From JAXMBN01 sp046349875 (GTDB taxonomy: Bacteria > Planctomycetota > Planctomycetia > Pirellulales > Pirellulaceae), in NCBI GenBank assembly GCA_046349875.1, contig JAXMBN010000008.1, forward strand, positions 1 to 64,000: DNA of 64,000 nt. The letters run 5' to 3'. Below the pieces are notes generated by a model, which was not told the origin of the DNA, made no database searches, and worked only from the letters and a program-made list of their open reading frames with translations. Of this stretch, positions 17,622-27,428 are shown piece by piece (position 1 is the stretch's first letter; the number at the start of each line of letters is the position of its first letter). Both the position numbers and the translations under genes were made by a program.

Positions 17622-20600
17622 CTATTGAGAAGCGGTCTTGGCCGGTGTTTGCGGCCCCGAAATCCCACTGAAGATCAAACCGAAGAGAACGATAATGAGT
17701 TGGCTAGCGACGAATCCTGCCAACCAATACAGAACGCTCTTATTGAATCCATAACTGTGAAGCCCGATTCCCAATTGGTTGGTTCCAAACCAACTCCAGG
17801 CAGTGACAATATTGCCAACCACGGATAGCAATGCAAAGCCGCGACCTCGGACAACTTTATCCCATCGAGCGTGGATCAAGAGAGCATTCCAAAGAACGAT
17901 CATGAGTGCTCCATTTTCTTTTGGATCCCAACCCCAGAAACGTCCCCAACTATCATCTCCCCAAAGCCCGCCTAAGACCGTTCCGATAAAGCTGAAGAAC
18001 AACGCAAAGCAAATGACACCGTAACCAATACGGTCGATGATCGATTCGATTTCCGCTTTGCCATAGGCTCCTGCTTTTTCTTGGGGCACGAAGATCCGAA
18101 CCGTCAAATAGACGATTCCGATTGCTCCGGCAAAGAAGGTTGCTCCATACCCGAGTGTGATGCAGGTCACGTGCGTTGCCAACCAAAACTGAGTATCGAG
18201 AACGGCTTGCAACACGGGCATCGTATCGCTGGTATCCAACCCATTGGCCACAAGCAAGCTCAAGAATCCAAACGTCCCTCCGGTCAAGGTTCCAATTCCA
18301 ATCGGAAACAGTTTTTCGATCACCAATCCAAAAAGCAAAACCGACCAGCCAATAAATACCGCCGAAGAATAGAGATTCACGACGGGGGGCCGATCGGATA
18401 GATAGATTCGCATCGCGATGGCAATCGTGTGCAAACCAAACGTCGCAATTGCCATCCAGAATCCAATCGTTCGAAATCCTTCAAACCAATATAGGTAACC
18501 TTTAAGCGTCACCAGTGATGCAGTCAGATACATGACGATGCAAATCGTGATCATATCGGTTCGGTTGTACCAGGCTTCCCAGCTTGTCTTGCCAAGCTTC
18601 TTGGGATCTGGTGCCTGCTTTTCCACGACCCCACGGTATTCGCGAAGAGCACTATTGAAATCGGTGGCATTCTTTTCCTGTACCGCAATCAACATCTCCG
18701 CAAACTTGTTGATGGCACTACGGTCGATCTCAACCCCTTCCAGCTTCTTTTCAAAAGCGTGGAAATAGGCCGGGCCATAGGCCTGCCATTGCGTATGCAC
18801 ATTGGTCAAATCCTGCGGACCTTGCGTTGGAGGTATGATGGCAGGTGGAGCTTCCTTCTCGATCGCTCGAACCAGTTGCTCCAACTCTTGGATCTCTTTC
18901 CAGAACTTCTTCGTCGATGACTCATCTTGTTCTTCAGGGATGCGAGGCACCAAAGGTTGATAAGCAATACGCAATACTTCCAAAATCCCGAACCGATTGG
19001 ATAACTCGGCCATCTTATTGTCGACGAACGACCATTTTTCGCGATCATTCGGATCCAACCGTTGCAACTTCGCTCGAACATCTCCTATTTTCTCGGAGAC
19101 TTCGGCAAATGAATAGCGATGGCCTTCACGGCGTTTCAAGCCGATTTCGTCCAACACTTCTTGGGCATCAATTCGGATGCAGCCGATTTCCTTAGTCCAA
19201 TCGGCGTTGGCCATCGACGCAACCAACCACTCGGTGGCTGTGATCACGTGGCCATCTTTGTCATAGAGCTTGCTTCGATTCGAAGCGGCAAGCAGTAGGT
19301 TCCTCGCAACGGTATCCAAAGGCTTGATGCGACCTTCATGCATCATGGGTAACTTGCCCGCATCCGCCCAGCGAAACTGATCCCGCGCGTATCGTGGCGG
19401 CATCGCTTTGGAAGCAAAATAGAGCAATGGCACGAGGGCGGCCACGACACCTATCACCAAGTACTTGCGATCGATTGTTGTCGACTTGCGTCGTTCGTAA
19501 CGCCCCGCGAAGCGAACGAAAGTCTCGCCAAAATGGACGAGCATGCCGAGCCCACAAATCACGCAGCTCACATACGGAATCAACCAACCTGCATTGGTCA
19601 CCACCTGCAGAGTCGTCGACTCTTTGCCGATTCCCGATTGCTCGGCCGATCCATACGAACTTTGATAGAACGATTCCCCGCGAAAACGCATGGGATTGTT
19701 CATCCAAATATGGCCCTTTTGTTCCGAACCCTCTGACTCATCCATGATGCGGACATCGGAGGAAAAGTCACGGGGCGTCATCGACCCAGAATAGTTTTCA
19801 CGCTGGACATTGTCCAAAGTGATGAGGTACTGCTTCACGGAATTCTTGAAGCGAAACTGAATTTGGTATTTCTTGCCATCGACTTCCAATGGCTCTGGTA
19901 CAAGCTTTCGTGTCACGTTCGGATCATGAAGAAACTGAGTTACCAAGTAAGTCCCCAGTTCGCTTCCTGACTTCTTGTCCAAAAACGTTACATAGGCCCC
20001 TGCCAAGTTCACTTGCTCGCTTTGAGCAGCGCTAAACTTCGGTCGGCTGATCGCTTTGAATCGCAGGCCAGCCCCTGCCGTGGCAAGATTCTTTTGCGCT
20101 CCTTGGATGGGATCGATATCGTGGTTTGAAAACCATTCTTTCACGATCACATCAACAGGCAATGCCGCATCTTTCAGCGGTTGGTCCGACCCAACGGCTC
20201 GCTCGAGAAACGGTCCATCGATGCTGACTACTCGGTCCTCTGACTCATCGACCGATTCTAGAAAGGCAAGCTCCACTCGATCCAATTGATAGGCAACTCG
20301 CGTCGACTCACCTTCAAAGAGCGTGATTCGTTCTTCGATCTGCTGGTCACCGAAAATGAACTGGCCCAACATCAAGAGTCCAACACCGAGGTGAATCAAG
20401 ACATTTCCACCCCGACTCCCAAACAAGAAAATCAATCCGATCAAGAGTACGACCCCAACGATCAAACTCTTGGCTAACTGCCAAGTGATCCGCAAACCTG
20501 GGTCGGGAATTCGGAATTGTTCCATTCCCACGAGCACCGAACACAACAAAAGAATGGCGAGAAGGATCCACGAGAGAACTCGTATCAAACGCTTCTTCGG

Positions 20601-21173
20601 AGACCACATCACGACCCAGGCGATGTTGCCGACCGTCAGTAGCCAAACACTCATTTGGCACAGCGTCCACAGAAAGTCGTAACTAAAGGGAGGTTCGCCC
20701 TGCAGTCCATCACCGCGGTGAGCCCCGACGACAATCAAGCCCATCAAGATCGATCCCAGAATGCAGAAGAACAAGCCTGCGATGAGCTTGCCACCTTTGG
20801 CATGCATATGAAACCGAGTGAGCTTGGCAGCGATCAGATTGACCAGCAAAATGAAGCCAATCGTCGCACCTCCGGGGAAAGGAATCACTATCGACGATGC
20901 CCCATGCTTCCCAAAGATGGTGATCGGCAAGAAAACATCAGGCGCGATATAAGAGATCCACGCATTGAAATATTCGTTCTTGACGTCGACTAAGGTTTGC
21001 TCATCCTGCGCCAATGTTCCGACAAAGAGGATGACGATCCCCAATGCAAACATCGCCACGGTGATTTTGAGCGATCCCAAGATATGTAGGATTTTCCAAA
21101 GCCCTGTCGTCAAACTCGATGACGAGTTGGCTCCTGCAATCGTACGTGAATCATTCCAAGTAGAAGTCGCCAT
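17622..21173 (-). CDS. ResB-CcsA fusion, cytochrome c maturation (System II, CcsBA)
   Basis: 1183 residues. The N-terminal half is ResB/CcsB-like: three to four membrane helices, then a large periplasmic part (about 270-540) and another helix at about 545-570. A charged soluble stretch (about 600-880) leads into CcsA, with several helices and the haem-handling tryptophan motif WGRFWGWDPKENGA. Candidate haem-ligand His are in ATHVTCITLGYG and GLHSYGF. System II exports haem and joins it to CXXCH motifs of c-type cytochromes outside the inner membrane. This fits the several CXXCH proteins in this window. Fused CcsBA is known from epsilonproteobacteria and Bacteroidetes; the long central insert is unusual. 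Confidence 0.9.
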   Translation of the reverse strand: MATSTWNDSRTIAGANSSSSLTTGLWKILHILGSLKITVAMFALGIVILFVGTLAQDEQTLVDVKNEYFNAWISYIAPDVFLPITIFGKHGASSIVIPFPGGATIGFILLVNLIAAKLTRFHMHAKGGKLIAGLFFCILGSILMGLIVVGAHRGDGLQGEPPFSYDFLWTLCQMSVWLLTVGNIAWVVMWSPKKRLIRVLSWILLAILLLCSVLVGMEQFRIPDPGLRITWQLAKSLIVGVVLLIGLIFLFGSRGGNVLIHLGVGLLMLGQFIFGDQQIEERITLFEGESTRVAYQLDRVELAFLESVDESEDRVVSIDGPFLERAVGSDQPLKDAALPVDVIVKEWFSNHDIDPIQGAQKNLATAGAGLRFKAISRPKFSAAQSEQVNLAGAYVTFLDKKSGSELGTYLVTQFLHDPNVTRKLVPEPLEVDGKKYQIQFRFKNSVKQYLITLDNVQRENYSGSMTPRDFSSDVRIMDESEGSEQKGHIWMNNPMRFRGESFYQSSYGSAEQSGIGKESTTLQVVTNAGWLIPYVSCVICGLGMLVHFGETFVRFAGRYERRKSTTIDRKYLVIGVVAALVPLLYFASKAMPPRYARDQFRWADAGKLPMMHEGRIKPLDTVARNLLLAASNRSKLYDKDGHVITATEWLVASMANADWTKEIGCIRIDAQEVLDEIGLKRREGHRYSFAEVSEKIGDVRAKLQRLDPNDREKWSFVDNKMAELSNRFGILEVLRIAYQPLVPRIPEEQDESSTKKFWKEIQELEQLVRAIEKEAPPAIIPPTQGPQDLTNVHTQWQAYGPAYFHAFEKKLEGVEIDRSAINKFAEMLIAVQEKNATDFNSALREYRGVVEKQAPDPKKLGKTSWEAWYNRTDMITICIVMYLTASLVTLKGYLYWFEGFRTIGFWMAIATFGLHTIAIAMRIYLSDRPPVVNLYSSAVFIGWSVLLFGLVIEKLFPIGIGTLTGGTFGFLSLLVANGLDTSDTMPVLQAVLDTQFWLATHVTCITLGYGATFFAGAIGIVYLTVRIFVPQEKAGAYGKAEIESIIDRIGYGVICFALFFSFIGTVLGGLWGDDSWGRFWGWDPKENGALMIVLWNALLIHARWDKVVRGRGFALLSVVGNIVTAWSWFGTNQLGIGLHSYGFNKSVLYWLAGFVASQLIIVLFGLIFSGISGPQTPAKTASQ

Positions 21174-21217
21174 TTGAATTCAACTCTGTAAGAAGTCGTT
21201 ACTGCGTGACTTAAATC

Positions 21218-22318
21218 CTAAAGTTCTTCCACCTTCATGGAAGCGATAAACCCGATCATCTTGTCGCGTTGCCCTTCCAAAAGATTGGCTGCACCACGCA
21301 TTTTTACAAAGAGACTTGCATCGGCATCTTTGATAGGAATGACTCCAATCAAGAATGCCTGAGCATCTTCTTTCTCTGACTCGCGAAACAAGTAGAGCGA
21401 TCCCTCTCCCAATCGAGACGTGATTGGGGTTCCTTTTTCCATGGCTGCCATTGCAGCTTGTTCGATCGCCTTTTCATCACCTTGTTGCATCAACTGACCT
21501 TGCCACATGATGGCGTTTCCCTTGGGATCGGTCTTTGCAGCACTGACCGTAACTTCTGCTTGCCGATCACCAGTGCCAACTTCAAATACGGCCAAACGAA
21601 ACTGTCCAGCAGGTTTCTCGACCCATCCTTCGGGAACATCAAACTTCAAAGGGGATTGCTTGGGAGGCCCTGGCTCACGCGGCGGTGGCGTTGGCGTGGA
21701 TCCACCCATCATCGGGCCACCCATCATCGGTCCTCGACTACCACTCGCAGTGCCCACAAGATCAACCACGTAGGAAGACTTCTCGCCACCCTCACGAGCA
21801 ATCTCTTTCAATTGGCTCTTCTGTTCAGCCAGCGGAAGACGAGGCAATGACAATTGATCGCGCCATCGATTCAAATTGTCTTCGAGATAACGATCCCAAT
21901 CTCCTTCAGGCAGCGCCAATTGAGTCACCGCGAAAACGACGGGCTTTCCTTCGGCTGGTGCTTCGATATTGGCAATCGCGATGCCTGTTCCAGGCTTCTC
22001 GCTCCAGCCTTCCGGCAACTTCCATACGGGCTTTCCACTCGCATGAAAGGTGACATCCTTCGTTAACTGAACAAAGGGATCGAATAGGCCTTCAAGCCTT
22101 GCGGGATCCTCCATCGCCTTCAAATAGAAAACCGATGTTTCATGGGGAATAACAGCCGCTAACGATCGCTTGGGTTTAGCAGGCTCAGCTACCGGATCCA
22201 CGCGCTTCGGAGCTCGGTAGACATTGACTTGAAACTCCGGTTCACAGCCACAGGATATTCCAAGGAGAATCACCAGGATCGCTACGCGAACCACTCGCTG
22301 AGTCGACAATTTATCCAA
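21218..22318 (-). CDS. Putative lipoprotein with two PEGW repeats
   Basis: About 366 residues. A hydrophobic N-terminus (VAILVILLGISCGC) suggests a lipoprotein, though the lipobox is not perfect. Two related halves each begin with a [LV]PEGWxEKP motif (LPEGWSEKP at about 103, VPEGWVEKP at about 228). A Gly/Met/Pro linker with two MMGGPMMGG-like blocks lies at about 195-220. No known catalytic motif is seen. It lies 44 bases upstream of ccsBA on the same strand, so a role with cytochrome c maturation is inferred from position only. No ATG is available near the start; TTG 22318 or TTG 22309 (nine bases after AAGG) is used. Confidence 0.65.
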   Translation of the reverse strand: MDKLSTQRVVRVAILVILLGISCGCEPEFQVNVYRAPKRVDPVAEPAKPKRSLAAVIPHETSVFYLKAMEDPARLEGLFDPFVQLTKDVTFHASGKPVWKLPEGWSEKPGTGIAIANIEAPAEGKPVVFAVTQLALPEGDWDRYLEDNLNRWRDQLSLPRLPLAEQKSQLKEIAREGGEKSSYVVDLVGTASGSRGPMMGGPMMGGSTPTPPPREPGPPKQSPLKFDVPEGWVEKPAGQFRLAVFEVGTGDRQAEVTVSAAKTDPKGNAIMWQGQLMQQGDEKAIEQAAMAAMEKGTPITSRLGEGSLYLFRESEKEDAQAFLIGVIPIKDADASLFVKMRGAANLLEGQRDKMIGFIASMKVEEL

Positions 22319-22567
22319 TGCCTTTTTCTAGAGTGCGCGCTGTTGTCAACGCTTGAAGATGGATTCGGTGTGGGCGAAGTTGGGGTGGGATGAAGTTTCG
22401 CCGCAAACTGGATAGCAAAGAATTATAGGGGAGATTCCAGGGTTCGCATCAGTCCAAAATCGCGTCCGAACTGTCGCAACCTCGATGCAAGAAAAGGGCC
22501 GATTCCCCCTCGATGTACTCAGCGATCTGCTACGCTGATTTTTCACAAGCTACTTTCGCTTGAAATC
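22319..22567. other. Gap without a recognised gene
   Basis: 249 bases between the PEGW lipoprotein start and the coiled-coil lipoprotein stop. No gene, repeat or clear terminator was seen. It presumably holds the promoter of the PEGW lipoprotein/ccsBA transcript. Confidence 0.3.
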
Positions 22568-23023
22568 TCAAGGTGTCGCGGTGCTTCGTCGCGATGAACG
22601 CCAACGAGGTGCCTGTCCCGCACCACTTCCGCTGCCAGTGGAGGCTCCCAACGATTTTGGGTCTTTTCCGGCAAGGCTCGGGTCGATCGAAGAGGGTGCA
22701 TACGATGGCACACTGTTGCGACCAAGGCTGGGGTCTGCCGATGAAAGGCGGCTTGAAGGCTTTGAGTTTTGCAGCCGAGCCACCATGCGTTCGCTTTCAT
22801 CCAAGCGGTTGGTGAGCTGTTCGTTGCGAGCCTGCAATTCATCGGCCCGCTTCTTGTGTGCCCGTAACTCGCTCAATAATCGCTCTTGGTCTTGCTGAAC
22901 ATACTGGGCCTGCTGAGGCAATGTTTGCGGCCATTGCTTGCAGCCGCAAAGGCCCAATGCACCAACGACGACGCACACCATCGGAAGATGTTGTGAAATC
23001 CTCTTTCGTTGTTGATTGGCCAT
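22568..23023 (-). CDS. Small lipoprotein with coiled coil
   Basis: 151 residues from ATG 23023 (MANQQRKRISQ). A membrane-spanning signal ends in the lipobox-like GLCGC, so it is probably anchored by lipid. Residues about 30-85 form a heptad-rich coiled coil rich in Glu, Arg and Gln (LLSELRAHKKRADEL). The tail is Ser/Pro/Gly-rich and ends in basic residues. No known family was recognised. It is separated from the HTH gene upstream by a terminator, so it has its own promoter. Confidence 0.65.
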   Translation of the reverse strand: MANQQRKRISQHLPMVCVVVGALGLCGCKQWPQTLPQQAQYVQQDQERLLSELRAHKKRADELQARNEQLTNRLDESERMVARLQNSKPSSRLSSADPSLGRNSVPSYAPSSIDPSLAGKDPKSLGASTGSGSGAGQAPRWRSSRRSTATP

Positions 23024-23121
23024 CGTGACACTCCTTGCAAAACCGATGCGAGTGGAAATACCAAATGTCTCATCTGCCCTCAACCCCAATTTCTGTTCGC
23101 TCACACCTTGAGAAAATCCAT

Positions 23122-23152
23122 AAAAAAAGGCGGCCACATTCTCGAGGCCGCT
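23122..23152 (-). terminator. Rho-independent terminator after the HTH/membrane gene
   Basis: On the minus strand AGCGGCC (23146-23152) pairs with GGCCGCC (23129-23135) across a ten-base loop, followed by seven T (23122-23128). It lies about 35 bases after the TAA at 23185, which supports that stop as the true end of the broken gene upstream. Confidence 0.85.
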
Positions 23153-23184
23153 TGGTTTGTGTGGAATGGTTCACTGCGATAGCA

Positions 23185-24375
23185 TTACTTCATTCCAGCG
23201 AATCGATCACCATTTGAGTTGCGGATGTCAAACGCTGGTGGACTTGCATTCCAAGCCCACATATTCGCCCAATATCGGTGATGAAAATCCCGCAAGTGCG
23301 TGATCAAAAGGATGCCAAGCAAAGCACCGACTTGAGCGTAGTGAAAAATTCAGGCGTGCCACGTGCCGCTGCCATCGCAGCCCCACCAGCCATTCCTGCC
23401 CCGAGGTCTTCCATACCTAGACCACCACCTAAATCGTCGCCGCCAGCGAATGCACCCAACATCGCCGCCACTCAAGGCAACCGGCGCACTCCCAAATTCA
23501 GTGGAATCTTCCAGTTCGATTACCTGCGACCCACTATCTTCCTCAACTTCAATGCCACCGGATGGTGACAATTGAAACTCTTCATCTTGTTGGAAATCAA
23601 CCAACGATCCACTCGCAGCTGCAGACCCCACGCCACTTCCAACATCGCTGCCTTCCGTAGCTAGGTCGAGCCCCGAAATGCCCGTGCCAGCAAGATCGAG
23701 TGGCTCATCTTCCAACGAAAGACCACTGTCGGATGGGCTCATCAAATTGATGCCACTGTCGGTAGCTAAGGCGAGATCGCTTCCAGAACCGAGGACGAGA
23801 TCGTCTTCATCGTCATCGGCTAATTGAAGATCGCCGTCTAAATCCAACGATCCCGACGATCCAATTTTGGAACCGCCACCGCTTCCCGTTCCGCTTGCAG
23901 AACTGATACCTGAAAGCACTCCTGAACCCAAAACATCCGAGCTAGCAGCTCCGGAAAGATCACCGGAATCTTCATTGACTAATTGCAAGTCGCCGTCGCT
24001 ATCGCCGATAGGGCTCAAGGCATCGCTATCACCTGCTTTGCTTGTGCCACGCGTCACCAATCGTACGCCGCTACCACTGCTTGGATCGGGAACAAGCGCC
24101 ACATCGCTGCCTGCATCGTCCCCTTTGTTGATGTTGCTTCCACTTCCCGAAAGACCTAAGTCGCCTTCGGAAAGCAACAACGAGGAACCACCGGCTTCTT
24201 CGTCTAAATCGCCAGCCATCTCTTGCTGTACGCGCTCGATCTCTTCTGGCTTGAACTTCCAGCTTGCACCATCGCGATATCCAAAAATATCGCCCCGAGA
24301 AAGCATCTCGACCAACTGATCAGGATTTACACCCAGACGCTTGGCTGCCTCATCCAATGGCACGTAGTTTGACAT
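23185..24375 (-). CDS. HTH-domain protein with acidic low-complexity middle and C-terminal helix (two frameshifts)
   Basis: The N-terminal 55 residues are an excisionase/MerR-like helix-turn-helix (VPLDEAAKRLGVNPDQLV, then GDIFGYRDGASWKFKPEEIE). About 240 residues of Ser/Gly/Asp/Leu-rich sequence with repeated DSGxxL and GDLQLxxD pieces follow. The main frame then degrades into Arg/Trp nonsense and stops at 23350. Removing one base near 23450 gives a Gly/Ala/Met-rich stretch (AFAGGDDLGGGLGMEDL). Adding one T in a five-T run near 23348 gives a membrane helix (VGALLGILLI) and ends at TAA 23185, just before a terminator. The corrected protein has 396 residues. Its role is unknown; a membrane-tethered regulator is one reading. 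Confidence 0.75.
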
Positions 24376-24543
24376 GCGATTTGCCCCGGTCTTTGCTCGA
24401 CGGATTATGGAGGTAGAACCTCCGGAGATAAGATCCTTTTAAGCCTAATTGATCGCCCCCGTAGATTCCAGTCGCCAAACCGCGCATTTAACCCATTCAA
24501 CCCACAATCTCACAGGGTATTCCACATGGTGGGGTTCTGCGGT

Positions 24544-24972
24544 TTAGTCGGTGGTCATCGGGAAATCGATAACGTTGGCCTTTCGTTCGACGGTTGCCTT
24601 GAGAGCCCCCTTTTCACGGTACTTTTTCGGGACAGATACCTGCTGGTCGGGCACCTCCATCCCCTGTGCTTTCATCTCAGCTCGCTCTGCAGCAGAGATT
24701 TTGCTGGTGGCAATCTCTACCTCATGCTCGCCAACCATGGCTCCAAATTTGGTATCGGTGAAGGCAAGACGGTACTTTCCTTCTCGATCGGTCGCTCCAT
24801 AGGAGGGTGAACCCCCAGCAACTGGTACAAAGGTTAAGACTGCCCCTGTCACCGGCTTCCCATTGACGGTAACTGTTCCCGTGACTTCTCGCAGTTCTGG
24901 ACCACTTGGCCCACAACCTGCACCCATCAATCCTATGCACGCTAGGACGAAAATTCCAATCCGCTTCCACAT
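24544..24972 (-). CDS. Carboxypeptidase-regulatory-like lipoprotein
   Basis: 142 residues. The signal ends in a good lipobox (LMGAGC). The mature part is one transthyretin-like (carboxypeptidase regulatory-like) beta-sandwich: VTGTVTVNGKPVTGAVLTF, then ATDREGKYRL, a VGEHEVEI strand and VPKKYREKGALKATV. Such small lipoproteins are very common in planctomycetes beside DUF1559 genes, as here (DUF1559 lies 96 bases upstream). A broken paralogue stands at 52977-53440, again after a DUF1559 gene. Function unknown; binding of proteins or sugars outside the membrane is suggested by the fold. Confidence 0.82.
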   Translation of the reverse strand: MWKRIGIFVLACIGLMGAGCGPSGPELREVTGTVTVNGKPVTGAVLTFVPVAGGSPSYGATDREGKYRLAFTDTKFGAMVGEHEVEIATSKISAAERAEMKAQGMEVPDQQVSVPKKYREKGALKATVERKANVIDFPMTTD

Positions 24973-25068
24973 ACATTACACCCTGATGATCCAAGAATTC
25001 CCAACAAAGCAGCAGCACAGCTCCTCAGACCTGCGCTGTACATTTAAGCCATCGGCAAGTTGTCGCTC

Positions 25069-26106
25069 TTAGAGACCAAGATCACCAAGGACCTGTCCAT
25101 CATCGATTGCCCCCAATCGCTGATAGGTTCCGAAGGGTCCGCCCAAATTGGATGGGCTCGCGACATAGTTCGTGTTGGTATGGTCGATGTTCTCACTGAT
25201 AAAGTGAACCGAACCATCGACGAACACAAACATGGCTCCTCCCGAGTGATAGCTGTGAAATGCTCGATGCTTATCACCGCCGATCAAGGGTCCATTGAGC
25301 TTCTTGCGAGTACAACGCATATGAATGAAGGAACCATTGGTGGTCGAAGACGTGTTCGAACAAATCGGGCCTCCACCTGTGGTCACGTTGCCATAGATGA
25401 ATTGACGATCCGATCCGTAGTTCGTGCCCCCAATATTCTGAATTGGTCTCCACGAAACCTCGCCTATGGCAATCACATTCGATGTCCCATCGGTAACGTT
25501 CGAGATCTTGCGAGATCCATTGACGATGAATAGCCCTGTGTTTCGCGGATTCGAAACCATTTCGCCCGTCGAAGCCACTGGATCGCAAGGATCTCCATCA
25601 AATGCTCCTTCACACCCGGCATAGCTCGAGATTGCAATTGCATTCGTGCCACCTGCGCTACCGGCATTGATAGCCCGTGTCAAAGGAGCCAAATCGGAAG
25701 GGCAGCGAAAGACTGACAAAGGAATGGCCACGGTCGCATTGTTGCTACCCGCAGGATCGCTGACGGTTCCCACTGTTCCATAGGGATGGTACTTCAGGTC
25801 GAATCGATTGTAGACAGCGGTTTGTTCGACGAATGGCAAAATGGCTGTGGCCCAAGACCAGCCACCGTCGCGCAAAGCCGCGCCTGTCTGCCTCGCATCG
25901 GTAAAGCCGATCGGAAATCTTTTATGGGCAGACTCGTAATTGAGTATCGCCAACCCCATTTGCTTGAGGTTGTTAGAACATTGCATCCGCCGAGCCGCTT
26001 CGCGGGCCTGTTGCACTGCCGGAAGTAATAATCCCACCAAAATACCGATGATGGCGATTACTACCAAAAGCTCGACGAGCGTAAATGCAGACTTCTGAGT
26101 GCGCAT
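25069..26106 (-). CDS. DUF1559 prepilin-like protein
   Basis: 345 residues from ATG 26106. It begins with a type IV prepilin cleavage/methylation signal (AFTLVELLVVIAIIGILVGL), followed by PAVQQAREAARRMQC and NNLKQMGLAILNYES, the DUF1559 hallmark. The closing H-x9-DG motif is present (HSGGAMFVFVDG). Proteins of this family are exported through a type II/IV pilus-like system and occur in large numbers in planctomycetes. The ATG follows AGGAGTTCGAAA, a strong ribosome site. An intact gene, unlike its paralogue at 53554-54649. Confidence 0.93.
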   Translation of the reverse strand: MRTQKSAFTLVELLVVIAIIGILVGLLLPAVQQAREAARRMQCSNNLKQMGLAILNYESAHKRFPIGFTDARQTGAALRDGGWSWATAILPFVEQTAVYNRFDLKYHPYGTVGTVSDPAGSNNATVAIPLSVFRCPSDLAPLTRAINAGSAGGTNAIAISSYAGCEGAFDGDPCDPVASTGEMVSNPRNTGLFIVNGSRKISNVTDGTSNVIAIGEVSWRPIQNIGGTNYGSDRQFIYGNVTTGGGPICSNTSSTTNGSFIHMRCTRKKLNGPLIGGDKHRAFHSYHSGGAMFVFVDGSVHFISENIDHTNTNYVASPSNLGGPFGTYQRLGAIDDGQVLGDLGL

Positions 26107-26366
26107 TTTCGAACTCCTGATTGAATCACGTTGGAAAAAGAAATAAAGCAAACGACGAGCGCACGAAGGCCCTCATCGATGAATCCGATCAAATATTGCT
26201 TTACGAAACGCCACCAACGTTTTCGTCAGGAATTGCGAGCAGAGAAAGCCAGAGCTTTGTGACTGCGAATCCACCTGATGCCAACATATCAATTCGCAAT
26301 GCGCAAAGCTACACTCTTAAGTAGCTATTAAGGTTGTTTCCCAAGCCTTCGCTAGAAAGTTCTCAA
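26107..26366. other. Divergent intergenic region
   Basis: 260 bases between the DUF1559 gene (minus) and a secreted propeller gene (plus). It is AT-richer than its surroundings and should hold both promoters. No specific operator was identified. Confidence 0.35.
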
Positions 26367-27281
26367 ATGCACTATCAAAACTTGCTTGCAAGCCTTTTGC
26401 TTGCAACATCTTTTTTGACTGGCTCCCTTCCTGCCCAAGACATTCGACACTCTCTGTTCATTGCTGGTCCCGATTTCACGGGCATTCTCGACGAAGAAAA
26501 CAAGATTGTTTGGGATTCGGGAGCCAAAGGAGCTCGCGATGGTTTCGTTCTCCCCGATGGTAATGTCCTCATCGCTTGGACCAAGGAAGTCCGAGAGTAC
26601 TCCCCCAAGACTCAAGAGTCTCACAGCATCTACAGCCTTTCATTGCTCAATAACGAAATCGGGACCGCTCAACGACTCGACAACGGAAATACGCTGATCA
26701 CCGAACTTGGAAAAAACCCCCGGGCCCTTGAGATCGATCGAGAAGGAAAGATTGCGATTCAATTTCGCCTGGAACCTGAAACCGATAACGCTCATATGCA
26801 GACACGTATGGCTCGAAAGACGAGCAGCGGTCGATACCTCGTACCTCATCTCCTTGCATTCCAAGTGAAAGAATACGATGACGAAGGAAGAATCCTCCGG
26901 TTTTGGAAAACCGATCTAGAACAACTCGGAGGCCGCAAATCCGAAGCATGGCCTTTCACCGCGATCTTGCTTCCCAATCACAACATCCTGGTTACGTTGA
27001 CCCATAGCAATCAAGTGGTTGAACTCGATCCTGATGGAAAGGTGGTATGGCATATCTCCAATGCAGATTTCCCCCAAAAGCCCTTCGCTGACCCGTGTGG
27101 TGCTCAACGTCTCCCCAACGGAAATACCGTGATCGCTAGTTACGGTGCGAAAGAAGGCATCAAGATCTTCGAAGTCACCCCCGACAAAAAGATCGTTTGG
27201 ACCCACACGCAGTATCGAGCTCACGAAATCCAAATCCTCACCACCAACGGCACTCCCCTGCCCTACCCACCACTCAAGTAA
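26367..27281 (+). CDS. Secreted beta-propeller protein (PQQ/arylsulfotransferase-like)
   Basis: 304 residues from ATG 26367 (MHYQNLLASLLL), with a signal peptide ending near LPAQD. Six blade-like repeats carry D..GKIVW/LPNGN patterns: DEENKIVWDSG, LPDGNVLIAW, LDNGNTLITE, DPDGKVVWHI, LPNGNTVIAS and TPDKKIVWTHT. The D-x-D-G-K-x-x-W form is like PQQ and arylsulfotransferase propellers, but no catalytic residues can be named. It probably acts in the periplasm or outside. It stands alone between divergent and convergent neighbours. Confidence 0.72.
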   Translation: MHYQNLLASLLLATSFLTGSLPAQDIRHSLFIAGPDFTGILDEENKIVWDSGAKGARDGFVLPDGNVLIAWTKEVREYSPKTQESHSIYSLSLLNNEIGTAQRLDNGNTLITELGKNPRALEIDREGKIAIQFRLEPETDNAHMQTRMARKTSSGRYLVPHLLAFQVKEYDDEGRILRFWKTDLEQLGGRKSEAWPFTAILLPNHNILVTLTHSNQVVELDPDGKVVWHISNADFPQKPFADPCGAQRLPNGNTVIASYGAKEGIKIFEVTPDKKIVWTHTQYRAHEIQILTTNGTPLPYPPLK

Positions 27282-27428
27282 CTTCCAGTGTTGACTTCCA
27301 GTCCCTTGAAAGGCACGTTTCCTAAATTGCCTTCCAATCTTGGAAGACCACCTCTTGCTTGACTTACTCTACAAACTCCGCACCCTCATGCCTTCTAAGG
27401 AACAAGAAGTCAACCAGGACTACGTTCC

